This document shows positions 8,479 through 17,075 of a DNA stretch of 64,000 nucleotides, piece by piece. Both the position numbers and the translations under genes were made by a program. The stretch is taken from positions 3,100,001 to 3,164,000 of the forward strand of contig CBDBPN010000004.1 in NCBI GenBank assembly GCA_965208745.1, in the 5' to 3' direction. The first letter of the stretch is position 1. Each line of letters starts with the position of its first letter. Source of the stretch: VXNE01 sp965208745. Lineage in GTDB: Bacteria > Pseudomonadota > Gammaproteobacteria > Pseudomonadales > Azotimanducaceae. The notes beneath the pieces are model-generated. The model did not search any database. It was not told the DNA's origin and was given only the letters and a program-made list of their open reading frames with translations.

Positions 8479-10272
8479 TCATCGGTCTGAGGCGTCCGCC
8501 GGCAGCGCTTCCCGAGCACGCTCGAACCGCATGCTCTCCTGCTTCGCGTGCCAGTACCGGCTGAGTTGGTCCCGGGAGCCGTCGAGGAGCTTTCGGCGGT
8601 CCGCTCCCGAGCGGGCGCGAACGTAATGCCGCACGCCCTCCGGGAAGCCGTTTGCGACGTCCTCGGCGGAGAGTTCGGACGGGGTCGCGGCCAGCGCGCA
8701 CAGGCTCTCGTATCCGGGATGCCGGGAGAGGCGCGCCAGCAGCACCGCGGGCTCCACGTCCGGATCCCCGGACACCTCCCGGGCGACCTGCGGAAACAGG
8801 GAACCCTCCCGTCCCGGATCGAGCAGCGCCTCGGAGAGCGGCGCCGGCAGCGACCGGAACAGGCCGGGAGTGCGTAGCAGGTCGCCAAGCAGGCGTTCGC
8901 CAAGACGTGACTCGCCGGTCCGGCCGGGCGGGACCGGGCGTGCGGACCGAGTGGCGACCGGCTCCGGGGCATGTGCGCCCGGGGAATCCAGCGTGCCCGG
9001 CGCGACGCCGATCTGCCGCGCGATGCGCTCGATGAGCACCTGCCGGTGCACACCCGGGGGGATACGCGCCAGCAGGGGGCGTGCGCTCTCCCCGAACACG
9101 GCCCTGTCGTCCAGCGAAGCAAGGTCCAGTCCCGCCGAAAGGCGCTCGACCAGGTAATCGCCAGCGGGGACCGCCTCCGCCACGAGCGTCTCGAAAGCGG
9201 CCTTCCCGGCGCTCCGCACGAGCGTGTCGGGATCCTCCCCTTCGGGCAGGAACACGAACTTCAGCCGTCGCCCCTCGTCGAGGCTGGCGAGCCCCACCTC
9301 GAGCGCGCGCCAGGCGGCTTCCCGCCCCGCGGTGTCCCCGTCGAAGCAACAGACGACCTCCGGCACGTTGCGGAAGAGCCTGTCCAGATGGTCCCTGCCC
9401 ACCGCGGTGCCCAGGGTGGCGACGGCGTTGTCGATGCCCTGCTGGGCCAGTGCGACCACGTCCATGTATCCCTCGACGACGATCAGGCGTTCCAGGCGCT
9501 TGCCGGGCGCGCGCCGCGCCTCGTACAGGCCATAGAGTTCGCGGCCCTTGCGGAACACCGGGGTCTCCGGGGAGTTCAGGTACTTCGGCCCCTGGTCGTC
9601 TCCTTCTCCCGGGAGGACCCGGCCGCCGAACCCGACGACGCGTCCCCGGGTGTCGCGGATCGGGAAGGCGATGCGGTCGCGGAGGCGGTCGTAGGGCCTG
9701 CCGCCTTCGCTGCGGGCCAGCACGCCAGCGTCCGTGAGCTTGCCCATGACCGCGTCGTTCGTCCCGAGCGCCTCGCGGATGAACCCCCATCCGGGCGGGG
9801 CGTAGCCGATGCCGAAATCCCGGGCGACCTCACCCGTGAGGCCGCGTCCCTTGAGGTAGTCCCGCGCGCGGCCGGATTCGGGGTGCTCTCCGAGGGCGCG
9901 GCGGTAGAGGCCGGCCGTCTTCCGGAGCAGCACGTAAAGCTCCTCGTCGGACCTGCGGTCGGCGCGCCCTGCCTCGCGCGGAACCTCGACGCCCACGGTG
10001 CGCGCCAGCGCCTCGATCGCCTCGACGAACTCGAGGTGCTCGTACTCCATCAGGAAGGTGATCGCGGTCCCGGCCACGCCGCACCCGAAGCACTTGTAGA
10101 AGCCGCGGTCCGGGTTGACGTTGAACGAGGGCGTCTTCTCTTCGTGGAACGGGCAGCAGGCCTTGTAGTTGCGGCCGGCCTTCTTGAGTCCCACGCGCGC
10201 GTCGATCACCTCGACGATGTCCACGCGCTCCAGGAGATCGTTGATGAAGGACTGCGGAATCCGTCCTGCCAT
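8479..10272 (-). CDS. dnaG: DNA primase DnaG
   Basis: Makes RNA primers at the replication fork with DnaB helicase. 597 residues. The N-terminal CHC2 zinc finger is complete (CCPFHEEKTPSF ... FYKCFGCG), followed by the catalytic TOPRIM core (RGRVVGFGGR, KYLNSPETP, RLIVVEGYMDVVAL with the catalytic Glu, FDGDTAGREAA with the DxD metal site) and a C-terminal DnaB-binding helical region. Start chosen at MAGRIPQSFINDLLERVDIV (10272), the conserved N-terminus; the upstream in-frame methionine adds an unconserved 16 residues. Middle gene of the macromolecular synthesis operon. Confidence 0.98.
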   Translation of the reverse strand: MAGRIPQSFINDLLERVDIVEVIDARVGLKKAGRNYKACCPFHEEKTPSFNVNPDRGFYKCFGCGVAGTAITFLMEYEHLEFVEAIEALARTVGVEVPREAGRADRRSDEELYVLLRKTAGLYRRALGEHPESGRARDYLKGRGLTGEVARDFGIGYAPPGWGFIREALGTNDAVMGKLTDAGVLARSEGGRPYDRLRDRIAFPIRDTRGRVVGFGGRVLPGEGDDQGPKYLNSPETPVFRKGRELYGLYEARRAPGKRLERLIVVEGYMDVVALAQQGIDNAVATLGTAVGRDHLDRLFRNVPEVVCCFDGDTAGREAAWRALEVGLASLDEGRRLKFVFLPEGEDPDTLVRSAGKAAFETLVAEAVPAGDYLVERLSAGLDLASLDDRAVFGESARPLLARIPPGVHRQVLIERIARQIGVAPGTLDSPGAHAPEPVATRSARPVPPGRTGESRLGERLLGDLLRTPGLFRSLPAPLSEALLDPGREGSLFPQVAREVSGDPDVEPAVLLARLSRHPGYESLCALAATPSELSAEDVANGFPEGVRHYVRARSGADRRKLLDGSRDQLSRYWHAKQESMRFERAREALPADASDR

Positions 10273-10396
10273 TGCGGGGCAGGTTACCCCTTTGGCGGGT
10301 CGAGCGACAGCACGACGCACGGGTCGCGCCGGGCGCGGCGTGTCGTCTGGGGTGGCTGGGTTCGCCGCGGGCCTCGACGCGGCGCGGACGTCGGAG

Positions 10397-10612
10397 TCAG
10401 TACGTTTTCTCGAACCGCCGGGCTTCGCGCTGCAGCTTTTTCAGGTGGCGTTTCACGGCGGCCGCGGCCTTGCGCTTGCGTACGGCGGTCGGCTTCTCGT
10501 AGTACTCGCGCCGGCGTACCTCGGACAGGATGCCGGCTTTCTCGCAGGAGCGCTTGAAACGCCGCAGGGCGACGTCGAAAGGCTCGTTTTCCCGAATCTT
10601 GACACTCGGCAT
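10397..10612 (-). CDS. rpsU: Ribosomal protein bS21
   Basis: A 71-residue small-subunit protein, exactly the usual proteobacterial length. It begins MPSVKIRENEPFDVALRRFK, contains the conserved CEKAGILSEVRRREYYEKPT and ends in the basic RKRKAAAAVKRHLKK helix. An in-frame ATG seven codons upstream was rejected because MPSVK is the family start. bS21 helps anti-Shine-Dalgarno:mRNA pairing in initiation. First gene of the rpsU-dnaG-rpoD operon, 124 bases before dnaG and divergent from tsaD, as in other Gammaproteobacteria. Confidence 0.98.
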   Translation of the reverse strand: MPSVKIRENEPFDVALRRFKRSCEKAGILSEVRRREYYEKPTAVRKRKAAAAVKRHLKKLQREARRFEKTY

Positions 10613-10706
10613 GGGAAGGATGGAACCCTCCAATCAGGGGAGCGGGATTTTACTCGCCGCGCGAAACGCTTTGCAAAGCCGGTGGGCGCAAGGCCGGGGT
10701 GGCGCG

Positions 10707-10736
10707 TTGTTCGGCCGCGGACGCGACTTGTACACT
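10707..10736 (+). promoter_or_regulatory. Candidate sigma-70 promoter of tsaD-folB
   Basis: TTGTTC (10707-10712) and TACACT (10731-10736) are separated by 18 bases and lie about 50 bases before the tsaD start codon, in the divergent rpsU/tsaD gap. Each element matches four of six sigma-70 consensus bases. Prediction from sequence only. Confidence 0.45.
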
Positions 10737-10784
10737 GCGCCCGGCTCGGCACCGGCGGACCGCCGCCGCCCGCTACGAGGCAGC

Positions 10785-11789
10785 ATGCTAGTACTCGGCA
10801 TCGAGACGTCCTGCGACGAGACGGGAGTCGCCCTGTACGAAGGCGGCGCCGGCCTGCTGGCGCAAACCCTCTACAGCCAGGTCGCGATGCACGCCGAGTA
10901 CGGCGGCGTGGTCCCGGAACTTGCCTCGCGGGATCACATCCGCAAGATCCTGCCGCTGGTCCGAGAGACGCTGTGCGAGGGTGGCCGGCGGGTGGAGGAT
11001 CTCGACGCCGTGGCCTACACCGCCGGTCCGGGACTGATCGGCGCGCTCATGGTCGGCGCGGCCGTCGGGCGTTCGTTGGCGTGGTCGCTGGGCGTTCCCG
11101 CGCTCGGCGTGCATCACATGGAAGCCCACCTGCTCGCGCCGCTGCTCGAGGCGGAAGGTCCGCGGCCGCCGTTCGTGGCGCTGCTCGTCTCCGGGGGACA
11201 CACGCAGCTCGTGGAGGTGACGGGGTTCGGGCGTTACGAACTCCTCGGGGAGTCCCTCGACGACGCGGCTGGCGAGGCGTTCGACAAGACCGCCAAGTTG
11301 CTGGGCCTGGGGTACCCCGGCGGTCCCGCGGTGGCGCGGGAGGCCGCGGGGGGGCGGCCCGATCGCTTCGCGTTTCCCCGCCCCATGACCGACCGGCCGG
11401 GTCTCGACTTCAGCTTCAGCGGGCTGAAGACCGCGGTGGCGAACACGGTGCGCGGCCTCCGGCCCCTGACGCCGCAGGACGTGTCCGACGTCGCGGCAGC
11501 ATTCCAGGAAGCGGTGGTGGACACCCTGGTCATCAAGTGCCGCCGGGCCCTTGAGGCCACGGGCGGCACGGCGTTGGTGCTGGCCGGCGGCGTCGCCGCC
11601 AACGTGGAGCTGCGCGCGCGGCTGGGGGCGGCGGTGCCGGAGGTGTTCCACGCGGCGCCGGCGCTCTGCACCGACAACGGCGCGATGATCGCGTACGCGG
11701 GCTACCTGCGACTCGCGGCCGGCGCGACGGAGCCGCTCGCGATCGTCACGCGGGCGCGTTGGTCCCTCACGGAGCTGCCGCCCGCGTGA
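10785..11789 (+). CDS. tsaD: tRNA N6-adenosine threonylcarbamoyltransferase TsaD
   Basis: Transfers threonylcarbamoyl from TC-AMP to A37 of tRNAs reading ANN codons (t6A37), with TsaB and TsaE. 334 residues, the normal length. It starts MLVLGIETSCDETGVALY; the metal-binding H-x3-H is VHHMEAH, and nucleotide-binding motifs include LLVSGGHTQLVEV, GEAFDKTAKLLGL, DFSFSGLKTAV and AGGVAANVELR. Divergent from rpsU, a conserved proteobacterial arrangement. Its TGA overlaps the GTG start of folB (GTGA). Confidence 0.98.
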   Translation: MLVLGIETSCDETGVALYEGGAGLLAQTLYSQVAMHAEYGGVVPELASRDHIRKILPLVRETLCEGGRRVEDLDAVAYTAGPGLIGALMVGAAVGRSLAWSLGVPALGVHHMEAHLLAPLLEAEGPRPPFVALLVSGGHTQLVEVTGFGRYELLGESLDDAAGEAFDKTAKLLGLGYPGGPAVAREAAGGRPDRFAFPRPMTDRPGLDFSFSGLKTAVANTVRGLRPLTPQDVSDVAAAFQEAVVDTLVIKCRRALEATGGTALVLAGGVAANVELRARLGAAVPEVFHAAPALCTDNGAMIAYAGYLRLAAGATEPLAIVTRARWSLTELPPA

Positions 11790-12130
11790 AGATCCGCATA
11801 GACGGTCTCGAAGTGGTCGTGATCGTGGGCGTGCGGGAGCGCGAGCGCGAGGTCCCGCAGACCCTCCTGATCGACCTCGAGTTCGCGGTCCCGCCGCCGG
11901 AGACCGACGCGCTCGATGCGGCTGTCGACTATTCCGCGGTGAGCCGGATCGTGTGCGAGCACGTGGAGGCGGGCCGCTACTACCTGATCGAGACCGTGGC
12001 CGAGACGACGGTGGAGCGGGTCGCCCGGACGTTCGGACTCGAGGACGTGTGGATACGCGTCGTCAAGCCGGGAGCATCGGATGTCGCCCGCTTCGTTTCC
12101 GCAGAGCACCGGTTGCGGAGTGAGCAGTAG
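11786..12130 (+). CDS. folB: Dihydroneopterin aldolase
   Basis: Converts 7,8-dihydroneopterin to 6-hydroxymethyl-7,8-dihydropterin plus glycolaldehyde in folate synthesis. 114 residues. It starts at GTG 11786, four bases inside the end of tsaD (GTGA coupling). Family motifs are VIVGVREREREVPQTLLIDL, AVDYSAVSRIV, YYLIETVAETTVERV and IRVVKPGAS; the catalytic Glu and Lys are in the expected places. Linkage to tsaD is common in Gammaproteobacteria. Confidence 0.93.
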   Translation: MKIRIDGLEVVVIVGVREREREVPQTLLIDLEFAVPPPETDALDAAVDYSAVSRIVCEHVEAGRYYLIETVAETTVERVARTFGLEDVWIRVVKPGASDVARFVSAEHRLRSEQ

Positions 12131-12196
12131 GCCGCGTGCCTGTCGGCGGTGCTGCCCACCGCGTACACTTGGGGCGCCAGGAACGAGGGGATAGTC

Positions 12197-12970
12197 ATGG
12201 GACAGCACGCCAAGTGGACCGCGCGCCTGGTCGTGGCCTCGCTGTGCGCGGTCGGCGGCGCCTCCGTTTGCGCCGACGACCTCGAAGCGATGGCCGAGCG
12301 CATCGCGGGGCAGATGGAGGCGCCTGACCGGCACCGGTTCGATGCGCAGCGTGACGCCGCCCGCAAGCCTTTCGAGGCCTTCCGCTTTCTCGGCCTGCGC
12401 GAGGGCATGACGGCGCTTGATGTCGGGGCTTACGCGGGCTACACGACGGAGATGCTGGCGGCGGCCGTGGGGCCGACCGGCAAGGTCTATTCCCACAACC
12501 GCGAACGGGTGCTGACGCACTTCGCGGACGGCTACTACGGGCGCACGATGGAGGAGCGGCTCGCGAACGACCGCCTGGGGAACGTCGTGCTGCACCTGCG
12601 CGAGTACGACGACCTGGGTCTCGACGGTACGGTCGACGTCGCGTTTCTCGGCAACCTGCTGCACGATTTCCTTCGCCGGGACGGGCGCGAGGGGGCGGTG
12701 GCCATCCTGGCGAGCATCCGGGCCGCGCTCAAGCCCGGCGGAGTTCTCGGGGTCATGGACCACGTGGGTGCGCCCGAAGCGGACAACGATCGCCTGCATC
12801 GAATCGAGCCCGACGTCGCGCGGGCGCTGGTGGAGGAAGCCGGGTTCGTGATCGAGGCAGAAACCGACCTGTACGCGAGTCCCGAGGACGACCACAGCCT
12901 CATGGTATACAACGACGACATCTACCTGCGCACCGACCGGTTCCTGTTTCGGGCCAGGAACCCGCGGTGA
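12197..12970 (+). CDS. Exported class I SAM-dependent methyltransferase-like protein
   Basis: 257 residues. A signal peptide occupies about the first 27 residues (basic HAKWTAR, hydrophobic LVVASLCAVGGASV, cleavage near VCA-DD), so the protein is probably periplasmic. The rest is a Rossmann-type methyltransferase: GMTALDVGAYAGYTTEML in place of the E/DxGxGxG loop, VDVAFLGNLLHD, LKPGGVLGVMDHVGAP and a C-terminal DRFLFRARNP. A secreted SAM-dependent enzyme is puzzling because SAM is cytosolic, yet this signal-peptide-bearing family is widespread in proteobacteria. Start at ATG 12197, with TACACT about 30 bases upstream (12164-12169) as a possible -10. Substrate unknown. Confidence 0.8.
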   Translation: MGQHAKWTARLVVASLCAVGGASVCADDLEAMAERIAGQMEAPDRHRFDAQRDAARKPFEAFRFLGLREGMTALDVGAYAGYTTEMLAAAVGPTGKVYSHNRERVLTHFADGYYGRTMEERLANDRLGNVVLHLREYDDLGLDGTVDVAFLGNLLHDFLRRDGREGAVAILASIRAALKPGGVLGVMDHVGAPEADNDRLHRIEPDVARALVEEAGFVIEAETDLYASPEDDHSLMVYNDDIYLRTDRFLFRARNPR

Positions 12971-13004
12971 GGTCGTCGGCCAGGTTCACGGAAAGGAGAC
13001 AGAC

Positions 13005-13769
13005 GTGACGGATAGCGGATCGGGCGAAGTCGCCCTGATAGTGGGCGGCGGCCCGGGCATCAGCGCGAGTTGCGCGCGCCTGTTCAGCCGGGACGGCATG
13101 CGGGTCGCCATCGCCGCGCGCAACCCGGGGAAGCAGGCACTGGTCGACCTTGCCGGCGAGTTCGGCGTCTTGAACTACGCCTGCGACGCGGCGGACGCCG
13201 ATGCCGTGACGCGGCTCTTCGACGCCGTGACCGGGGAGCTCGGCGCCCCGAGGCTGGTCGTACACAACATCGACGGCCGCATGCGCGACATCTTCCGCAA
13301 GCGCATCACGGAAGCGGACCCGGCCCTCGTGCGCGATGTGCTGGCCAACTCGGCGTACAGCGCGTTCCTGGTCGCGCAGCAGGCGGCCACGCGCATGCTG
13401 GAGCTGTCGCCATCCGCACCGGACGGCCACCGGGGCACGATCCTCTTCACCAACGCCAGCGCCGCGTTCAAGGGCTATCCGAGGAGCGGGGCGTTCGCCA
13501 TGGCGTGCCAGGCGAAGTCCGGCCTTGCCGAGAGCATGGCCCGGGAACTCATGCCGCAGGGCATCCACGTGGCCCACGTGCCGATCGACGCGGCCATCGG
13601 CTGGACCCAGCCCGACGGCACCAGGGCGCACCGGATGGCCGGCACGTCGCAGGACGACAACATGGCCGATCCCGACCGTATCGCGGAGACCTACCTGCAC
13701 CTGCATCGACAGCACCGGTCGACCTGGGCGTTCGAGGTCGTGCTGCGGCCGTGGGTGGAGAACTGGTAG
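13005..13769 (+). CDS. Short-chain dehydrogenase/reductase-like protein lacking the catalytic tyrosine
   Basis: 254 residues, GTG start with GGAG ribosome site. The Rossmann fold is clear (VALIVGGGPGISASCARLF, cofactor-binding glycine loop; AARNPGKQ; NYACDAADADAV). The lysine of the catalytic YxxxK is present in ACQAKSGLAESMARELM (around residue 170), but the position four residues before it is Ala, not Tyr, and no other Tyr fits. The classical SDR mechanism is therefore unlikely; relatives with a GPGIG loop and no Tyr form a divergent SDR clade. It is followed convergently by apaH. Function unknown. Confidence 0.8.
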   Translation: MTDSGSGEVALIVGGGPGISASCARLFSRDGMRVAIAARNPGKQALVDLAGEFGVLNYACDAADADAVTRLFDAVTGELGAPRLVVHNIDGRMRDIFRKRITEADPALVRDVLANSAYSAFLVAQQAATRMLELSPSAPDGHRGTILFTNASAAFKGYPRSGAFAMACQAKSGLAESMARELMPQGIHVAHVPIDAAIGWTQPDGTRAHRMAGTSQDDNMADPDRIAETYLHLHRQHRSTWAFEVVLRPWVENW

Positions 13770-13801
13770 GACGGCTGCCGGGGCGCCTGCGCCGGTGCGG
13801 G

Positions 13802-14605
13802 TCAGCGCCCGCCGTCACACCCGATCCGCACCAGCTTGCGGTCCTCCAGGCACAGGGCCGTCAGCGAGCGTCCCCACACGCACCCCGTGTCGACGCCGAT
13901 GGCGCGCTTGCGCTCGACCCCCTGGAGGGACGCCCAGTGTCCGAAGACGATGGGGCGCTCGATGCGGGGCGGGAACTCGAACCACGGCCGGTAACCGCGC
14001 GGCGGGTCGTCCGAGGGTCCCTTGTGCAGGAACTCGAGTTCCCCGGACGCGTTCACGAAGCGCATGCGGGTGAAGTAGTTCACGATGACCCGCTGGCGCG
14101 CGATCCCCTCGAGGGACTTCGACCAGACGGTCGGTTCGTTGCCGTACATCGCCCGGAAGAACTTGCGGTAGCGGTCGCCGCCGAGGAGCGCTTCGAGTTC
14201 GCGAGCGCGCTTCGTCGCCTGTTTCAGGCTCCAGATGTGCGGTATGCCCGCGTGCGTCATCACGACGCCGCGTCCCTTGTGCAGCAGCGGCAGACCACGC
14301 AGCCAGTGGGCGAGCTTCAGGCAGTCCCGGGCACCGAGCAGTTCGTCCAGCGTGTCCGACGAGCGGGTCGGATGCCCGCCGAAGACGATGGCGAGGAAGT
14401 GCAGGTCGTGGTTGCCGAGGACCGTGACGGCGCGCTCGCCGAGCTTGCGTACGAAACGCAGGGTCGCGAGCGAATCGGGGCCGCGGTTGATGAGGTCCCC
14501 CACGAACCAGAGCTTGTCCTTCCTGCGCCGGTAACGCACTTTGTCGAGTAGCGCTTCGAGCTGCGCGAAGCAGCCCTGGACGTCGCCGATGACGTAGGTC
14601 GACAC
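13802..14605 (-). CDS. apaH: Bis(5'-nucleosyl)-tetraphosphatase, symmetrical (Ap4A hydrolase)
   Basis: Hydrolyses Ap4A to two ADP. 267 residues of the calcineurin-like phosphoesterase fold: MSTYVIGDVQGCF (metal-binding GDxxG), KLWFVGDLINRGPDS (GDxxxRG), VTVLGNHDLHFLA (GNHD), and later VVMTHAGIPHIW and IVFGHWASL. All metal-ligand positions are present. In Gammaproteobacteria apaH normally follows apaG directly. Here about 2 kb of oppositely oriented methyltransferase/Vsr sequence separates them, so apaH must have its own promoter or be transcribed through the insert. Confidence 0.96.
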   Translation of the reverse strand: MSTYVIGDVQGCFAQLEALLDKVRYRRRKDKLWFVGDLINRGPDSLATLRFVRKLGERAVTVLGNHDLHFLAIVFGGHPTRSSDTLDELLGARDCLKLAHWLRGLPLLHKGRGVVMTHAGIPHIWSLKQATKRARELEALLGGDRYRKFFRAMYGNEPTVWSKSLEGIARQRVIVNYFTRMRFVNASGELEFLHKGPSDDPPRGYRPWFEFPPRIERPIVFGHWASLQGVERKRAIGVDTGCVWGRSLTALCLEDRKLVRIGCDGGR

Positions 14606-14831
14606 CGCCGGGCGGGACTACCGAATCCTGGGCCGGCCGGTCGGCCGGAACGGCGTGGAACCGCCTGATCGAGAGCGTGCCGATACGGGACCGAAGGCAG
14701 TTTGCGAGGCCACTATTCTGTCGCCGGAGGAGTCGTCGGTGCTATGATCGGCCACGAAGCCCGACCGACGCAAGGCGGTCCAGGAGGGTCGTCTGAAACC
14801 ATGTCGTTTGGCGCTTCGGCACGGAGGCGCG

Positions 14832-16000
14832 GTGGCAAGGTTCGCGGAGTTTTTCGCGGGAATAGGTCTTGTCCGGGAGGCGCTCCAACCCTTGGGCTGG
14901 GACTGCGCTTTCGCAAACGACTTTGCGCATCGCATGAGAAGGCCGAGATGTACGAGGCGCGCTTCGGCCCCGAACATCTGCTGGTCCGCGACATTCACCG
15001 GGTCGAAGTCGCGGATGTCCCTCATGGTCTTGACCTGCTCACCGCGTCGTTCCCTTGCATCGATCTCTCCCTCGCCGGGAACCGAGCCGGTCTGGCCGGC
15101 CAGCACTCTGGAACGGTTTGGCCGTTCGTCCGGTTGGTGCGGGCTCTGCGGGAGCAACGGTCGGAGCCAAGCGCGTTGCTGCTTGAGAACGTCACCGGGT
15201 TCCTCACGTCTAACTCGGGGCGCGACCTGAGCGACGTCTGCGCCCGGATCGGGGACCTGGGCTACCTCCTTGACCTAGTCGTGGTGGATGCGCGCTGGTT
15301 CACGCCCCAGAGCAGGCCACGACTGTTCGTCCTCGCGGTTCGCGATGACGTCCTTGCGGAGGCTCTGCCGCCGACGGGCCACGTCACCCGGCTGCGCGGC
15401 GCCGCCATCCGCCGTTTTCAGCGGGCGCATCGCCGACTCCCTTTCGTCGAGTTGCCGCTGCCGGAACCGCCACTCGGGTCTAAGGCGTCGCTTGCATCGG
15501 TCCTTGAGGAAGTGCCGGCCGAGGACGAGATGTGGTGGCCGCGCGACCGGGTCTCCGCAGCCGTCGAGGCGATGGCCCCGGCGCACCGCAAGCGGGTCGG
15601 AAACCTCGCTTTCGGCGCGCGGGACGGTGTTGCGACGATGTACCGAAGAGTGCGCCGAGGCCGAACGGTATGCGAGGTTCGGGCGGACTCCATCGCCGGT
15701 TGCCTGAGGACTCCGCAGGGCGGGAGCAGTGTCCAGTTCTTGGTGGACTGCCGCGGAGCCGAACCCGGAATCCGGCCACTGACCGGAAGGGAGTACGCGC
15801 GCCTCCAAGGCGCCCCGGACTTCCCCATACAGGTTGGTCGGCGTCAAGCCCAACTTGGTTTCGGGGACGCGGTCTGCGTGCCCGCAGTGCGTTGGTTGGT
15901 GGATCACGCGTTCGGTTTCCTCCTTGGCCATGCGACCCGTGGCGCCGGAGTCCAGCTCCGTCTGGCGGAGCCGTTGGCGGCGTACGCGGTCGGTAGCTGA
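14832..16000 (+). pseudogene. DNA (cytosine-5-)-methyltransferase, frameshifted
   Basis: A Dcm-type m5C methyltransferase split over two frames. The first frame (GTG 14832 after GGAGG at 14823-14827) gives MARFAEFFAGIGLVREALQP (motif I) and WDCAFANDFA. One missing base near 14925-14937 moves the homology to the next frame: HEKAEMYEARFG, TASFPCIDLSLAG (motif IV, Pro-Cys nucleophile), ALLLENVTGFLTS (motif VI, ENV), RWFTPQSRPRLFVLAV (motif VIII), EYARLQGAPDFP and FGDAVCVPAVRWL (motif X). Repaired length about 389 residues. The vsr remnant follows two bases later, the usual dcm-vsr linkage. It lies antisense inside the apaH-apaG block. Pseudogene or single-base assembly error. Confidence 0.85.
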
Positions 16001-16002
16001 CC

Positions 16003-16368
16003 GTGACCACCACCGCTCGGCGCGATCCGCTGACCAAGGAAGCGCGCGCCCGGGTGATGCGTCGGATACGCCGACGCGACACGAAACCGGAGTTGGTTCT
16101 ACGGCAGTGACTGTCGCGCCGAGGACTGCGGTATCGTCTCGACTATTCGAGGCTGCCGGGCAGACCGGACATCGTGTTTATCGGACATAGGCTGGCCGTC
16201 TTCGTGGACGGCGAGTTCTGGCATGGCAAGAAACTGACGGTCGAGCGCATGGCGAAGATGGACCCGTATTGGCAGCGAAAGATCGCGCGCAAGCACTGTC
16301 CCCTTCTTGTTAGTGCGCGTTGCGCAGACGTTCTTGATCTCTTCGATGTCTTCCGCCACTCCGTGTAG
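16003..16368 (+). pseudogene. vsr: Very-short-patch-repair endonuclease (Vsr), nonsense codon and truncated C-terminus
   Basis: The family nicks next to T:G mismatches made by deamination of m5C. Reading from GTG 16003: MRRIRRRDTKPELVLRQ, then an in-frame TGA (16108-16110), then LSRRGLRYRLDYSRLPGRPD, IVFIGHRLAVFVDGEFWHG (catalytic Asp and the FWHG motif) and MDPYWQRKIAR. After that the sequence (KHCPLLVSARCADVLDLF) no longer fits Vsr, and the N-x2-RD and LR-x-GW-x-V elements are missing. The gene is therefore doubly damaged. It starts two bases after the methyltransferase stop. Confidence 0.8.
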
Positions 16369-16604
16369 GGACTGAAGCGGCGCCGTGACGGAACACCAGT
16401 GGACCGAGGAGCCGGTATCGTGATTTCGGCACTCAGAAACCCCCGTGCCCGAGTCTTCGCCGCCTACGACGAGGAGCGGGAGTGCATCGGGAGCTTCGGA
16501 CCGGCCATTGGGTAGTTTCAAAACTGGGGCAATACGCGAAGGCGCCTTCGGCGATGCGGTAGTCCCGCTCGATTCGCCGTCGCCTGGAAGCTGGTCCAGC
16601 GCCC
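16369..16604. other. Degenerate tail of the methyltransferase/Vsr insertion
   Basis: 236 bases between the vsr remnant and the end of apaG. A short plus-strand reading from about 16421 (RVFAAYDEERECIGSFGPAIG, then stop) looks weakly protein-like, but no family is recognised. Probably residue of the inserted segment or of the original apaG-apaH spacer. No repeat or att-like sequence that would mark the insertion edge was identified. Confidence 0.3.
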
Positions 16605-17075
16605 TCAGTGCACCGCATTCGGCATCGCGAGGGTGAAAGCGGGAATGGGCACCGTGAACGCGGCGCCGTCGTCGGCATGGAAGTCGTAATGGCCCTCCAT
16701 GCAGCCTACCGCCGTTTCCAGGACGGCGGCGCTCGTGTAGCGGAACGACTCGCCGGGCGGGATGCGGGGTTGCTTGCCCACCACCCCCGGTCCCTGCACT
16801 TCCTGTTTGCGTCCGTCGCCGTCGGTGATGAGCCACCGCCGACTCATCAGGCGGGCTGCGTGTTCACCGACGTTCTCCACTACGATGGTGTAGGCGAAGA
16901 CGTGGCGTCCCTGCTCGGGGGCGGACTCCCCGGGGATGTAGCGCGGTTCGACGTGCACCGTGAACGCGTAGGCGTCGGTGTCGCCCTCGGGGGAGCGTGG
17001 TTCGGGCCCCGGGGTGTCTTCTTGCGAGGGGTTCCCCCTCGCGCTCCCCGGCTCAGGGCTGTCGTCCGTGTTCAT
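16605..17075 (-). CDS. apaG: ApaG protein
   Basis: 156 residues. The conserved ApaG/Fn3-like domain occupies residues about 36-156: AYAFTVHVEPRYIPGES, HVFAYTIVVENVGEHAARL, RRWLITDGDGR, VVGKQPRIPPGESFRYTS and GCMEGHYDFHADDG. The first 35 residues are a Pro/Ser/Asp-rich extension that most ApaG proteins (about 125 residues) lack. Its ATG overlaps the rsmA stop (ATGA). ApaG is associated with CorD-like phenotypes and the apaH operon, but its molecular role is not settled. Last gene of the lptD-surA-pdxA-rsmA-apaG unit. Confidence 0.95.
   Translation of the reverse strand: MNTDDSPEPGSARGNPSQEDTPGPEPRSPEGDTDAYAFTVHVEPRYIPGESAPEQGRHVFAYTIVVENVGEHAARLMSRRWLITDGDGRKQEVQGPGVVGKQPRIPPGESFRYTSAAVLETAVGCMEGHYDFHADDGAAFTVPIPAFTLAMPNAVH

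Noticed and set aside
16108..16110. Reading the TGA in vsr as selenocysteine
   Set aside because: Vsr has no selenoprotein members, no SECIS-like hairpin was noticed after the codon, and the C-terminus is also truncated.
16099..16836. Minus-strand frame across the vsr remnant and apaG end
   Set aside because: It lies out of frame with apaG and antisense to recognisable Vsr sequence.
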